Assembly: GCA_023213315.1 (NCBI GenBank)
Contig: JAKCPI010015784.1
Location: 97,971-161,970, forward strand
Direction of reading: 5' to 3'
Origin: Euborellia annulipes
Lineage: Eukaryota > Arthropoda > Insecta > Dermaptera > Anisolabididae
Length of the DNA stretch: 64,000 nucleotides
Numbering within the stretch: the stretch's first letter is position 1; the number at the start of each line of letters is the position of its first letter. The notes below the pieces were generated by a model. That model was not told the DNA's origin, did not search any database, and worked only from the letters and a program-made list of their open reading frames with translations. Shown one piece after another: positions 52,225-63,118 of this stretch. The position numbers and the translations under genes are program-made.

Positions 52225-52435
52225 CAGAGCACCTAACTGCTTCTCTAATTTCCAAGCCAACTTGTTGATTTTGTGTTCCCATATTGAAGAAATTTGATTA
52301 TAATTAGTTTTCTAAAATATTTAAGAGATTCAAAACTACGTTACTCCCTGGTCTATGTACTATATATGTACTTAATTTCAAATATATTCATTGAAAATTG
52401 TGGATTTCTATAGAACATATACATACATACGTTTT
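52225..52435 (-). mobile_element. Helitron internal fragment
   Basis: CTTCTCTAATTTCCAAGCCA, TTCCCATATTGAAGAAATTT and TTCATTGAAAATTGTGGATTTC match, inverted, the Helitron at 56271-56839. Neither terminus is present. Confidence 0.7.
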
Positions 52436-52451
52436 TCTCTCTACTGAACTC

Positions 52452-52488
<37 letters not shown>

Positions 52489-53256
52489 TCTCTCACCACA
52501 ATTTGTTATTCAATTAACAAACCTCAGCGGGTGGAAGTAGCAACTCTTCTAACTGCTCTCTGATAGTCTAGATTAAATATAAATTTTGATCCATCACTTA
52601 GGAAGAGAGAGTTTCATTCAAACTCGCTTGCTGCTTTTGACAGTTGAATTATTTGTCTCTCTCGGATGCCAATATATATACGTAATATATGTGTTAGTTA
52701 TAAATTATTGTACAATTTATAAGAAGAAGAAAAAAAAGAGAAGGAGGAGGAGGAGGAGGAGGGTGTGGCCTTTGTGCACGCAACAAGTATCAAACAACCA
52801 AATAAACAAACAAAGAAGAAAAAAACACAGTAGGCGGATGGATTAGTTAAATAGAATTGGATAAATCATTTTTTTTTTTCCTACTATTAGACTACCGCCT
52901 GGTGTGACTGGTCGCACAGCTTCGGTTGTGTTCTGTGCTCGTTCACGTGGGTCGATATAAACTGCGCGTGTAACATTTTGACCTGTTCTAATCTACCTTA
53001 ATGATAATCTAATTTAAAAAAACAATTAATATGAAATATCTTAAACATTTCTAAATAAATTTAACACAAATACAAATCATTTTAATAAATAATTACAATT
53101 AAAAAAAAAAAAATAAATAAAGAAAAAATAATGTCGATTTTCAATTTGATGGACAAATCAAAATTATCTCGATTTAAAATTTTTATAAGAATCTCTTTTT
53201 CAATAAAATAAACAGAGAAAAACAGAAATGGAAAGATTATTTTAAAATTTTAGAAA
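52436..53256. other. Unique DNA with GA tracts and a decayed H2
   Basis: (GA)n lies at 52453-52484 and (GGA)n at 52742-52761. A degraded H2 (CTGGTGTGACTGGTCGCACA to GTTCACG) is at 52900-52947. AT-rich sequence follows. Confidence 0.45.
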
Positions 53257-53491
53257 TTTTTTTTTTTTAAACATTCACACTTTTTTCTCATTCACACAGT
53301 CTTTTCGGCAACTTAGGCCATTTAAGACTTACGATACTCGTATGTATAAATATATCTGTTGGGGGTCCAGGCATTTCTATTTAAGCCATTTGGTATCCAA
53401 ATGCCTTAAATAAAATCATCGGACTGCCTGGGCGACTTTTGGCATACGAGGTTCACACGCTACGCTAATCCCTACCCCAAGCCCTGAGGGC
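53257..53491 (-). mobile_element. tRNA-derived SINE with damaged B box
   Basis: The minus strand has the head, the TTGGATACCAAATGG dyad and a tail with GGCCTAAGTTGCCGAAAAGA and poly-A. The segment with the B box is deleted (GCC...CAGGCAGTCC), so it could not be transcribed by Pol III. Confidence 0.82.
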
Positions 53492-53654
53492 CTTTTAGAT
53501 TTGGCGTTAATAAAAAAAACCTGTGGCCTTCGTATGTACTATTTCGCAATACGAGAGGTAAAGGTCTTAAGTAGTTTTCTCAAATAAGACATAGGAGACT
53601 TTTAAGACGATAGGACGTCCTATATACAAGATCATGAATACCCCTATTAGCATA

Positions 53655-53752
53655 TATAACGTTTAGGGTAAAGTCTTATATGGCCTAAGTTGCCGAAAAG
53701 ACTGTGTGAATGTGAGTATGAATGAGAAAAAAAGTATGAATGTTTAAAATAG
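53655..53752 (+). mobile_element. SINE tail fragment
   Basis: AAAGTCTTATATGGCCTAAG, GCCGAAAAGACTGTGTGAA and an A-rich end. It is 5'-truncated. Confidence 0.75.
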
Positions 53753-53892
53753 CATAAATAAATAAAAAAAAAAATAAAACTTTGAATTGTTATGTCACAT
53801 TTAGAAAAGCCCCTAGACCCCCATGTCACAATTAGTAATGTTTTGACCAGATCCCTCCCGCCCTAACGCGTTACGTAATATATGGACGACCC

Positions 53893-54064
53893 CTGATGTG
53901 GTTTTTCAGTTTTTTTTTCGATATTCTCAAAATTAGCTTTCACGATTTTGATTAAAATTCTGCTACCTCCTTCCATTCTTTTAAGATATTAATTACAGCC
54001 ACTTCCACACTCAACAAATAAAATTCAAAAATCAATTATTTTTTTAGATCCTCTTTCAAATGTA
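53893..54064 (+). mobile_element. M-family body fragment
   Basis: TGTGGTTTTTCAGTTTTTTTT through AGATCCTCTTTCAAATGTA, with about 60 unrelated bases after GATTAAAATTC. Confidence 0.7.
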
Positions 54065-54070
54065 CTGTTT

Positions 54071-54850
54071 GCCCTCGGGGCTTGGCGTAGAGGTTATCGT
54101 GCAGGGGCGGCGCGTCCATTAGGCAAACTAGGCGGCCGCCTAGGGCGGCAACCTGGAGAGGGCGGCAAAAATGTCAAAATAAAAAAAAAAATTTGGTTCC
54201 GCAAGCGGTACTCGAAAAGGTTAGGTTCCGCGGACGACAAATTTTGGTGCGGCGGGCGGCAAAAATTTTGTGTCTCTAAAAAAAAAAAAGGTAAAAAATT
54301 TTTTCTGACGAGGAAAAATTTTGGTTCCGCGCAAGAGGAAATGTTCCGCGGGCGGCAAAAATTGCGTCTCTCTAAAAAAAAAGGAAAAAAAATTTTTCGG
54401 GCTGGAAAAAATTTTGATTCCGCGCAAGAGAAAATGTTCCGCGGGCGGCACACGGGAAAAAATTTTGGTTCCGAAAAAAAAAAAAAATTTTCGCAGAAAA
54501 ATTTTTGAGATGGGAAAATTTTAAGGAGGGGGGCGGCAAATTAAATTTTTAAAGTTTTTTTTTTGGGGGGGGCGCAAAAAAAATATCTTGCCTAGGGCGG
54601 CGGAATAGCTTGCGCCGGCCCTGTTAGCGTGCTAACCTCGTATACCAAACATCGCGGGTTCGGATCCCAGGCAGTCCGATGATTTTATTTAAGCCATTTG
54701 GATACCAAGTGGCTTAAATAAGAATGCCTGGACCCTTATTGATGTATTATTCAAATAACGGTTATCGTCAAAGTCTTATATGGCCTAAGTTGCCGAAAAG
54801 ACTGTGTGAATGTGAGTGTGAATGAGAAAAAAGTGTGAATTTTTTTTTTC
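54071..54850 (+). mobile_element. tRNA-derived SINE split by a hAT MITE
   Basis: The head begins GCCCTCGGGGCTTGGCGTAG, is interrupted after GAGGTTATCGTG, and resumes TTAGCGTGCTAACCTCG at 54624. B box, dyad, GGCCTAAGTTGCCGAAAAGA and a T/A-rich end follow. Confidence 0.9.
54102..54623. mobile_element. hAT MITE inserted between the SINE A and B boxes
   Basis: CAGGGGCGGCGCGTCCATTA and TGCGCCGGCCCTG are the ends. TTATCGTG and TTAGCGTG flank them, an 8-bp duplication with one later change. Inner ends share GGCGGCCGCCTAGGGCGGC and CCTAGGGCGGCGG. The core is repeated TTCCGCG(G/C)...GGCGGCAAAAATTTTG units. Confidence 0.9.
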
Positions 54851-55266
54851 TTCAAAAAAAAATGTACTTTTTATTCTGACATCCTTATAGAGGACATAAG
54901 TAAAAAAAAACAATGTGATCGAAACTGATTGAATTATCAATAATAAAAGAAGCTTTAAAAAAATCTGATATGCAATTAGACCACCACATTTTTTTAAATT
55001 TATTTATTTCATATAACGAATTATCTATCATCCGACTGAAAAGACACAAATAAATAATTAAAAAAAAAATGTTAAGGATAAATATTATAAAGAGAGAGAG
55101 AGAGAGAGATCAAGGTGAATAGGATAGGACCCAGCCAGGTCCCAATTTATGGACTTTGCCGCCGGGTGTCGTATGTTATTAGCCTATCTGCATGGTGCTG
55201 GCTGGCCATGTGCAGTGCCCCAGGCCCCAAGAAATACATTAGAAGCCAGCGGTATGTGGAGAGTAG

Positions 55267-55300
<34 letters not shown>

Positions 55301-55595
55301 CGGTCAATGCCATCTGCTCTCGCACAACCCGAGGGTCCACTCTTCGATGCCTGGTTAGACTATCTATATATCTATCTATATTTCAAAAAGGGGGTGGGTG
55401 GATTTAGCCCTCATTTACTCTCCTTAAAGAGAGAAAGAGATAATCATCATCATCATCATCATCAAAAATATAAATACAAAAACTTTTCCTTAGTGTCTTC
55501 TTTTTCTTTCCTTATTCCCGCACTACGGGGTTGGCAGAATGGGTGGACGGCCCGTCGCACGATCTGATGCCTGTTGAAAATACCGAACAAAGGTA
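54851..55595. other. Unique DNA with CA and ATC microsatellites
   Basis: (GA)n at 55090-55109, (AC)n at 55269-55296 and (ATC)n at 55444-55464. GC-richer patches at 55125-55260 and 55515-55575 yield open frames without a recognised domain. CCCGTCGCACGATCTGATGC (55549-55568) also occurs near 2800, so part of this is a repeat. Confidence 0.4.
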
Positions 55596-55668
55596 GAGTG
55601 ATCGCCACAATTAAGTCCCCACCTTAAGTATATGGTATATAGTGAAATAATTTTAAATTTGAAAAATT

Positions 55669-55979
55669 GGGAAAGCCTGGTGAAGATAGATGAATGAGAA
55701 ATGAAAATGCTGGAGGCAAATTTTAATACCACTATACAGTCGACGTTTCGTGGGACTCAACGCCTCCCTTCATCAGGACTAATGTGATTTCAAATAATGA
55801 ACCCTCACTGGTTTAGTCATAACAATGAATTTAATAGTCCAAATTCGCCTGCTGGTAAATAGAAAGGCATTCATAAGATGAGTTCTCAATAGGGGCGTTG
55901 AGTCCCCCGAAACGTCGACTGTATAGTGGTATTAAAATTTGGCCTGAAAATATCTCCAGCATTTTCATTTCTCATTCAT
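55669..55979. mobile_element. Foldback Penelope-like element, family 1
   Basis: Arms from ATGAATGAGAAATGAAAATG to its complement include a full hammerhead core on the minus strand and a half-deleted one on the plus strand. AAATTTGAAAAATT flanks the unit (55655-55668 and 55980-55993), a 14-bp duplication. It inserted in the MITE at 55596-56113. Confidence 0.8.
55742..55776 (-). ncRNA. Hammerhead-like motif of PLE family 1
   Basis: Reverse complement: CTGATGA, stem GGGA/TCCC with a longer loop, GAAAC, GTC. One stem II pair is weakened relative to the copy at 151-187. Confidence 0.6.
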
Positions 55980-56270
55980 AAATTTGAAAAATTAAAATAA
56001 AATCATTTGTACCTGATTTTACTTTATCTTTTCGGTCATTAAAATTATTTCATTATATACCATATACTTAAGGCTCTAACTAACAGGTGGGGACTTAATT
56101 GTGGCGCTCACTGTACAGACATGTAAAGGACAGAAGAACTGCCAATTCCAGCTCGGGTAGTTCGTGGTCGGCATCCACTTATCCACAAAATATGGGCGCC
56201 CTACCATATAAAATTTTCCCCTTATGTCCACCTTCGATTTCGCTCATAAACCTTTTCGGCTATAAGGAAA

Positions 56271-56839
56271 TCTATATATATAAAAATGAAATGGGAAAAA
56301 TGTATGTATGTATGTAAATATGTATGTATATGTTCTATAGAAATCCACAATTTTCAATGAATCCATTTGAAATTAAGTACACATATAATACATGGCTCTG
56401 GGAGTAACGTAGTAATAATTCGAATCTCTTAAATATTTTGGAAAATTAATTATAATCAAATTTCTTCAATATGGGAACACAAAATCAACAAGTTGGCTAG
56501 GAAATTAGAGAGCGTCCTTTGTGCTGTGTGAACCAGCTTCCTACCTGACTATGGGCTGGGGGTGGGGGCTACGCAGCAGTTGAAAAACGGAGAGAGGAAG
56601 CAGGTGACTGACCCTTTAAACAGTCATAAACAGACCCTTTTGTGCTGTGCCCAATCGGTCAAATTGGTTTCATGTCTCGCTTGAATATAAGATACTTCCT
56701 TAACATCTTAACACTTGCATTGCAACAAGAAATATCCCAAATTGGGAATAAACTTGCTCGCCGAAGGCGAGCAAGGGGGTCCAGGGGCGTAGCCCCCTGG
56801 CTAAGCGGAAAGCCCGCCGAAGGCGGGCTTTGCGACTAG
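56271..56839 (+). mobile_element. Non-autonomous Helitron, complete
   Basis: It starts TCTATATATATAAAAATGAA and ends with AAGCCCGCCGAAGGCGGGCT hairpin, TGCGA and CTAG. The phrase GCGAGCAAGGGGGTCCAGGG marks the 3' part as in 8226-8716. The 5' region differs from the X-box-bearing copies and has a large middle section (56400-56740) shared only with 52225-52435. Confidence 0.86.
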
Positions 56840-56868
56840 TGTTATTTATATAATATTGTAATACAAAG

Positions 56869-56994
56869 TATCGATGGCTCCCTGAGGACTTTACATACTC
56901 TGATTGCTCGGGGACCTCAATTCCGAAATTTCGTCGCGCTTGGCATTGCTTAACTGCAACGACTGTTGCTCTTCTCCGTTGCCAGGCCCCCCGG
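56869..56994 (-). mobile_element. 5S-derived SINE head, tail missing
   Basis: Minus strand: GCCGGGGGGCCTGGCAACGG, GTTAAGCAATGCCAAGCGCG and GAGGTCCCCGAGCAATCAGA. This copy keeps GTTAAGCAATG, closest to 5S rRNA A-box text. It lies just beyond a Helitron 3' end. Confidence 0.55.
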
Positions 56995-57009
56995 CAATAA
57001 AATAACTAA

Positions 57010-57663
57010 ATCTTTCTTATACAAAGTCTGGAGTGACTGGTCTCACAGCACACAACTTTCTCTTACCCTCGGTAATCGAAAGTTATGTTCTGTGCTTGTC
57101 ACACCAGATTTTTTGTGTCGACATATATTTAGTTTCCGCCGATATATTAAAATTCAAGAAGTAAAATTTATAAGTATGGGAAAATATTTATATTTTGTTA
57201 CATTGGCAACACAATTTGCCCTATCCTTCCTATGAAATACAAGACTAAAGTGGTCGTCAGAAGATTTTAATGGCAAAATGAGAATATATATTTTAAAGAG
57301 CGCCTAAAAAATAATTGATTTTTGAATTTTAATCAAAATCGTTGGAGCGATTTTTGAGAAAATCGGAAAAAACTGAAAAAGTACATCAGTAAAATACTAG
57401 TACTCTTTGGTCGATTTTGTTCAAAAGCTTCGTGTCACGTCCCAGGGGGTGCCTAATTTAAATATAAAATTTCAACCTCCTAGCTCTTTTCGTTCTTGAG
57501 ATATTTAGTTCACAGACACACAGACAGACCATGTCGCGAAAAGCACTTTTTGGATTCAGGGGACCTCAAAACGTGTATATCCATCAAAATCTCGACATCG
57601 AATTTTTGACATGAATCCAATACTTTCTCTCTATACATATATAGAGGTAGGAGAATGTAAAAA
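57010..57663 (-). mobile_element. Full-length M-family repeat
   Basis: H2 (57019-57113) has changes at its base (GTCTGGAGTGACT), the X-box is damaged (GTTACATTGGCAAC), and H1 is shortened (57617-57660). CGCGACATGGTCTGTCTG is preserved. Confidence 0.88.
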
Positions 57664-58225
57664 TGAGTTTCAAAAGACATTGATAGAGCTGACGTGTTTT
57701 CTGCCGTAGGGTTGGTTGCCTGTCGATGATCGCGCTTATTCTCGTTGGTGTCATCATTTTTGTGGCCCTGGGCTTTTTTTGTTTGTACCACACCTTACTT
57801 TTGCCTCCTCCTCCTGGAATGGATAGTCTCTACAAAACAGCTACTATATTTCCTTTTTAACCATCATTTGCGATTCTCCTCGCGATCGCTTCCGAGACCG
57901 ATGAATTAATCTCGCACACACAAGACAACAACAACAACAACAACAACAACATCATCATCGTATAATATCTTCTTCTCTCTTTCACTTGTCTATAAATTGA
58001 CCCTATAAACAATAATCAGGTCTATTCTCTAAGCAAAAACGTTAACTTTTAACATCTCCTTGTCTCAAATTGATATTCTGTAAGCCAAAGCTTTAACATT
58101 TAGTCAATGGTGTTAAAAATTATTGTCATATCTAGAAGGGGTTATGATTTTGACAGCTTTGAGATAAAAGTAATATGTTAACGTCGCTGTTAAAATTTTA
58201 TTTAGAGAATAGCATTTTTGGATGT
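57664..58225. other. Unique DNA, then a foldback MITE fragment
   Basis: 57664-57960 is GC-richer and ends in (AAC)n; an open frame there partly overlaps M and has no domain. 58022-58225 repeats CAGGTCTATTCTCTAAG, AGCTTTAACATTTAGTCAAT and TTTAGAGAATAGCATTTTT of the MITE at 51755-52179. Confidence 0.5.
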
Positions 58226-58950
58226 GTCAGATTAAGTTAGGCACCCCCCTTGGGCGTGAAAATAAGCTTTTAATCAAAATCGGGCAAAGAGTACTAGTAC
58301 TTTACTAATGTACTTTTTCAGTTTTTTTTTTTGGATTTTCTCCAAACTCGATCCAACGATTTTGATTAAAATTCAAAAATCAATTCTTTTTTTAGATGCT
58401 CTTTAAAATGGTATATTCTCATTTTGCCATTGAAATCTTCTGAAGACCATTTTACTCTTGTACTTCATTTTTTTTTTTTTTTTTAAACATTCACACTTTT
58501 TTCTCATTCACACTCACACTCACACACACATTCACACAGTCTTTTCGGCAACTCAGGCCATATAAGACTCTTCACGATATCCGTTATTAATAATTATACA
58601 TATATGGGGTCCAGGCATTCTTATTTAAGCCATTTGGTATTCAATTGGCTTAAATAAAATCATCGGACTGCCTGGGGTCCGAACCCGCGACGTTTGGTAT
58701 ATGAGGTTAGCACGCTAACCTCTACGCCATGCCCCGAGGGCTTGTACTTCATTGAGAAGATAGGATAAATGGTTGCCATGGTAACAAAATATAATTATTT
58801 TCCATACTAATAAATCTTACATCTTGAATTCTAATATATCGACGGAAACTAAATACATGTCGACACAAAAAATCTGGTGTGACAAGCACAGTACACAACT
58901 TTCGATTACCGAAGTTGTGTGCTGTACGATCAGTCACACCAGATTTTTTT
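58226..58950 (+). mobile_element. M-family repeat, H1 side lost, split by a SINE
   Basis: It starts at the GTTAGGCACCCCCC block, has the X-box GTTGCCATGGTAAC (58772-58785) after the SINE, and H2 (58868-58950) with a short loop. Confidence 0.85.
58468..58741 (-). mobile_element. tRNA-derived SINE with target duplication
   Basis: Full head, body and tail on the minus strand with an 18-base poly-A. CTTGTACTTCATT occurs before the T run (58456-58468) and after the head (58741-58753). The target is the ACTCTTGTACTTCATAG block of M. Confidence 0.94.
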
Positions 58951-59229
58951 GTTAGTGGGCTCGGTGGTCTGGTGCACAGTAGTACACCGTGGGAGGGGAG
59001 GGGGGGCTCATTTTCCATCTATGTTTTATTTATTTCTTACGTTTCGGACCTTAAATGAACTATCAACAAAAGTAGTTCAATGTTCATTTTTTCAATTATA
59101 TTGTATTATTTCATTCAAAAAAAATATATTTCCATTGAATTTTATTTTTTAATTTATAAGAGTGCAAAGGGAAATTTGTCAAACAGAACGCGACCCGCTA
59201 TTATATATAAATTGAAGGTGAATTTGTAA
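58951..59229. other. Unique AT-rich DNA
   Basis: A GC-rich patch at 58960-59010 is followed by AT-rich sequence. No feature was recognised. Confidence 0.4.
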
Positions 59230-59355
59230 TCTATATATATAATTCGCTAATGTCCGTCTGTCTGTCTGACTGTCACGCTCTATTTAGGCAACTTCCAGTT
59301 GGAATTTTGAAATGAAATTTTATATGCATATTATTTGCATGTTATTAATTCTTAG

Positions 59356-59581
59356 TTTTTTTTTTTTTTTTTTTTTTTAACCCTTTTCGGCTACAGAGGC
59401 CATTTAGGGGTTATTTATTTATTATATAAATTTTAATATACATTGTATCGATGGCAACCGGGGGGCGTTCCACACGCTTATTGCTCGGGGTCACCAATCC
59501 CGAGCTTTCGCCGCGCTTGGCATCACTTAACCTCAACGATTGTGGTGACTGTTGATCTTCTCCGTTGCCAGGCCCCCCGGC
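59356..59581 (-). mobile_element. 5S rRNA-derived SINE (SINE3-type), full length
   Basis: Minus strand: GCCGGGGGGCCTGGCAACGG, GAGGTTAAGTGATGCCAAGC, GCGGCGAAAGCTCGGGATTG, GTGACCCCGAGCAATAAGCG, then a tail with GGCCTCTGTAGCCGAAAAGG and a 23-base poly-A. The middle blocks match 5S box A and box C in order and spacing. A short TTCTTA(AA)G repeat flanks it. Confidence 0.65.
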
Positions 59582-59717
59582 TTCTTAAAGTTTTTTCTTA
59601 TTATTTATATATTCTTTCCATTTGTATATATATTCTATGAATGTAAACAATTCTTCAAGCAGGCACTGGATTGGAATAGTAGTAATAATTTTCTTTTAAT
59701 AATTAAGAAAACGCGAG

Positions 59718-59956
59718 GCCCTCGGGGCTTGGTGTAGGGGTTACCGTGCTAATCTCGTATACCAAAAGTCGCGGGTTCGGACCCCAGGCAGTCCGATGAT
59801 TTTATTTGAGCTATTTGGATACCAAATGACTTAAATAAGAATGTCTGGATGCTGGATTAATCAATAACGGATATCATAAAAGTCTTAAATGGCCTGAGTC
59901 GCCGAAAATACTGTGTGAATGAGAAAAAAGTGTGAATGTTAAAAAAAAAAAAAAAT
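59718..59956 (+). mobile_element. tRNA-derived SINE with target duplication
   Basis: A box TGGTGTAGGGG, B box GGTTCGGACCC, body, tail with GGCCTGAGTCGCCGAAAATA and poly-A. AAGAAAACGCGAG before and AAGAAAAGGCGAG after are the duplicated Helitron target. Confidence 0.93.
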
Positions 59957-60015
59957 AAGAAAAGGCGAGGGTCCGCCTCAGGTCCAAGGGGGGCGAAGCC
60001 GGGCACCGCGGCTAG

Positions 60016-60018
60016 TTA

Positions 60019-60050
<32 letters not shown>

Positions 60051-60505
60051 GAATGGGTACATAAGGTCCGAAGACCTATAATGACCAATAGTCACATGCA
60101 GCCAGGAAGAAAATAAAAACAAAAGGAGAAGCATAAAGGGGAAACTCAACTGCGGGAACTGAGAAGATGCCTGTTGAGGTTAGACGTGAAAGTCTGAAGA
60201 TTGTAGGTTTTGGGGAAGATAGACGCAGGGAGCTTGTTCCAATCACGGGAGGTCATGGGGACAAAGGAAGAATGAAATTGATTTGTTCTGTTAGTCGTGA
60301 TCTGAACAGCATAGGGATGCTGGGAAGATGCCTCTCTTGTGTTCCGTGAATATGTTGCATTGGGTGGGATAATTGATTTTAATTCGCCAGAGCATTGACC
60401 ATGGTAATACCTGTAGAAGAGAGATAGTGCAGATACTATATAAATAAAACGACATGATAATCGATATTCAGAACCCTTTACGTGTCCCTGTTTATGTGGA
60501 CATTT
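60016..60505 (-). pseudogene. 5'-truncated LINE, reverse transcriptase C-terminus and 3' UTR
   Basis: Minus strand: an open frame with SALSLFYRYYHGQCSGELKS, followed by IIPPNATYSRNTREASSQHP and SSFVPMTSRDWNKLPASIFP, ends HLLSSRS* at about 60161. This is the C-terminal signature (SFVPRTSRxWNxLPxSxFP) of CR1/jockey-like reverse transcriptases. A short 3' UTR and poly-A (T run 60019-60050) follow. Truncation at about 60500 removes the catalytic domain. Confidence 0.85.
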
Positions 60506-61517
60506 TTCTTATCATATGGCGGAATGGAGAGAAAGAAAAAAATAACCCTGAAGCTATGGCGACAGCGAGGCCAGCCGTCCACCCTGAAGCAACAACAACA
60601 ACAACAACAACAGCCAGCCGGACAACCGGCTAACCGGTCAGGACCACTCACTCTCAAATCGCTCTAGGCTCCTCTCTCTCTCTGGCTACTTGCTACCTCC
60701 GCCGATTCACAAAAATTTTAATGGTCATCTGTCGGGGTGAATTAGAAGATGGCCTGGCTGCTTGTTTGAATTTCAGATCCAAGCCAACAACAACCTGTTT
60801 TAAATTCTCTTTTTTCCCTCCCCCCCCCCCCCCCCCCTTATATCTTATCCCACTTGTCTTTTTTTTTTCTATTATTATTAATATTAATGTGGATTGCCAC
60901 TGTTTCTTTTTATCCTTCGGCATTTTATTTGTTATTTTTTGTTGTTGTTGTTGTATCTTGTTACCGACGGCCTTCACAAACAATCTTATCTTCTTTTTCA
61001 CTCACTCACTTGGTGTCTTGTCTCTTTTTCGTTTTTTTAAGATATCTTATATCAAGAATTATTAATAACTAGCTGGATGGGCCACCGCACGCCTAGAAAT
61101 CTTGAAAATAATCTCTTCTTTTTTCAAAACATAAATTCCTAATTAAACCTCAAAATCTTCAGTGAGAATTTCGAGGGTCAGTTTAATTTTTTGGTGATTG
61201 CATTCAACATAGAAAGTAATCCCAGTTTGTACCTCAAAATCCTGCTTACGTACGGTTTTACAATCATCAGAATCGCAAAATCTTCAATTGGCCCTCAAAA
61301 ACCTCAAATGATGTAATAAAATAAAATTTACCCCCACTCCTTTTATGTATAGGAATATTCTATAGCAAATCGAATGTGTTTTTTTTTTATTTTTCTCTTT
61401 TAAAATTGAACTAACTACAAATTTATTTTTTTAAGTTCCCGCTACAACTTTCCTTTCCGATACATGAGAGTTTCGAGGTTATAGTTAGGATTTCAAATCA
61501 ATGGGTAATTCATATTT
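60506..61517. other. Unique DNA with simple repeats
   Basis: (CAA)n at 60590-60612, a C run at 60821-60837, (GTT)n at 60941-60954, then AT-rich sequence. A CTAGCTGGATGGGCCACCGC segment at 61071 may be a Helitron end. No gene is supported. Confidence 0.4.
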
Positions 61518-61796
61518 TTTTTTTTTTTTTTATAGGAAAAACATTCACACTTTTTTTCTCATTCACACTCACACATCACACACACATTCACACAGTCTTC
61601 TCGGCAACTCAGGCCATTAAAGACTTTAGAAGATAACCGTTGTAATTAATATATATTTTGGGGGTTCAGGCATTTCTATTTAAGCCATTTGGTATCCAAA
61701 TGGCTTAAATAAAATCATCGGACTGCCTGGGTCCGAACCCGCGACGTTTGGTATAGGAGGTAGGCACGCTAACCTCTACACCAAGCCCCGAGGGCG
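61518..61796 (-). mobile_element. tRNA-derived SINE, full length
   Basis: Minus strand A box TGGTGTAGAGG, B box region GGTTCGGACCC, body dyad TTTGGATACCAAATGG, tail GGCCTGAGTTGCCGAGAAGA and poly-A. It directly abuts an M copy at 61799. Confidence 0.9.
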
Positions 61797-61798
61797 AT

Positions 61799-62391
61799 AT
61801 AAAATTTATGAACATGGAAAAATATTTATATTTTGTTACCATGGCTCCTCTGTACCATTTCTCTTTACCATTTCTTTACTTTCTGTTACAATTTCTCCTA
61901 TCTTTCCTATGAAGTACAAGAGTAAAGGGGTCTTCAGAAGATTTCAATCACAAAATGAGAATATACATTTTAAAGAGCATCTAAAAAAGAATTGATTTTT
62001 GAATTTAAAAAAAAAATCGTTGGAGCGAATTTTGAGAAAATCGAAAAAAAAACTGAAAAAGTGCATCAGTAAAGTACTAGTACTCTTTGGTCGATTTTGT
62101 TCAAAAGCTTCGTGTCACGTCCCATGGGGGTGCCTAACTTAAATATAAAATTTCAACCTCCTAGCTCTTTTCGTTCTTGAGATATTTTGTTCACAGACAC
62201 ACACACACACACCCCCCACACACACAGACACACAGACAGACAGACAGACCATGTCGCGAAAACCACTTTGTTAGATTCAGGGGACCTCAAAACGTGAAGA
62301 TCCATCAAAATCTCGACATCGAATTTTTGACATGAATCCAATACTTCCTCTCTATATATATTAACATATATAGATGTAAGAGAAAGTAAAA
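61799..62391 (-). mobile_element. M-family repeat, H2 lost
   Basis: It starts at ATAAAATTTATGAACATGG, has half of the X-box (GTTACCATGGCTCC) with a 40-base local insertion, then a body, an (AC)n tract (62200-62245) and H1 (62343-62391). Confidence 0.88.
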
Positions 62392-63086
62392 ATTAAAGCC
62401 AATTAATTAAATCTCTCAAATGAAAAATAATAAAATTTGGTATAAAATTAAATTTTTCTTTTTTTTATTGATATACATTATAAATATACAGTATTAATAC
62501 TTTTTAAATAACATTTGCAATTTATAATTTCAGATGGGTCTGAAAGATTTCCGTGTGTATACTAAGTGGAGGGTCCGCCGCAGGGGTCCAGTGGTGTTAT
62601 ATTCCGCGGCGGGCGGACATTGAAACAATTTATATAATTACAAATCAGGAGAGCAAATGGACCAGAATTCAAATACTAAAATCACGTGTTATTATTAGTT
62701 TGAAATGATCAATTTAGAGACGGATAAAGATTATAATCAGCGAGAAGACTTAAATATTTGTTTCTGGTTGTCCAGAGCAATCAGATGTTAGACAAAGAAA
62801 ATGAATCTGGAAAAAGAGAGACAAGGATTGTGCGCTCGTGCGCGACTCTTGTTTGGGTGGAGCACCGCCCCGGAGAGAGAGGGAAGGCATAAATTAAAAG
62901 AGAAATTAATACAAAGAGAGGGGGATGCAACAGCAGGTAGCCCGTTGCGTGCCTCCCTCTCTCTCTCTCTCTCTCTTATCAGACAAACGTCTCTTCTCTC
63001 TCTCTCTCTGATTATTCATTCATCTCGATTCATTCATAAATTCCATTTGTTAACTATATAAATCAACAGACATTGGAATTCTAGTA

Positions 63087-63118
<32 letters not shown>

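Larger units (their letters stand above)
55596..56113. mobile_element. TA-flanked MITE split by a PLE
   Basis: The ends GAGTGATCGCCACAATTAAG and TTAATTGTGGCGCTCACTG are inverted, with TA outside each. Its relative at 7021-7148 lacks the insertion. ACCATATACTTAAGGCTCTA matches in both. Confidence 0.78.
59230..60015 (+). mobile_element. Helitron carrying two different SINEs
   Basis: It begins TCTATATATATAATTCGCTA with TGTCCGTCTGTCTGTCTGAC and TGTCACGCTCTATTTAGGCA. After a 5S-type SINE (59356-59581) and a tRNA-type SINE (59718-59956) it ends ...GGGCACCGCGGCTAG. Helitron sequence AATTAAGAAAA and GGCGAGGGTCCGCC surrounds the second SINE. Confidence 0.86.

Noticed and set aside
60167..60349. 60-residue plus-strand frame
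   Set aside because: It is the antisense of the LINE reverse transcriptase C-terminus, which has the recognisable motif.
60721..61072. Open frames rich in phenylalanine and proline
   Set aside because: They come from T and C homopolymers and (GTT)n, without domain or codon bias.
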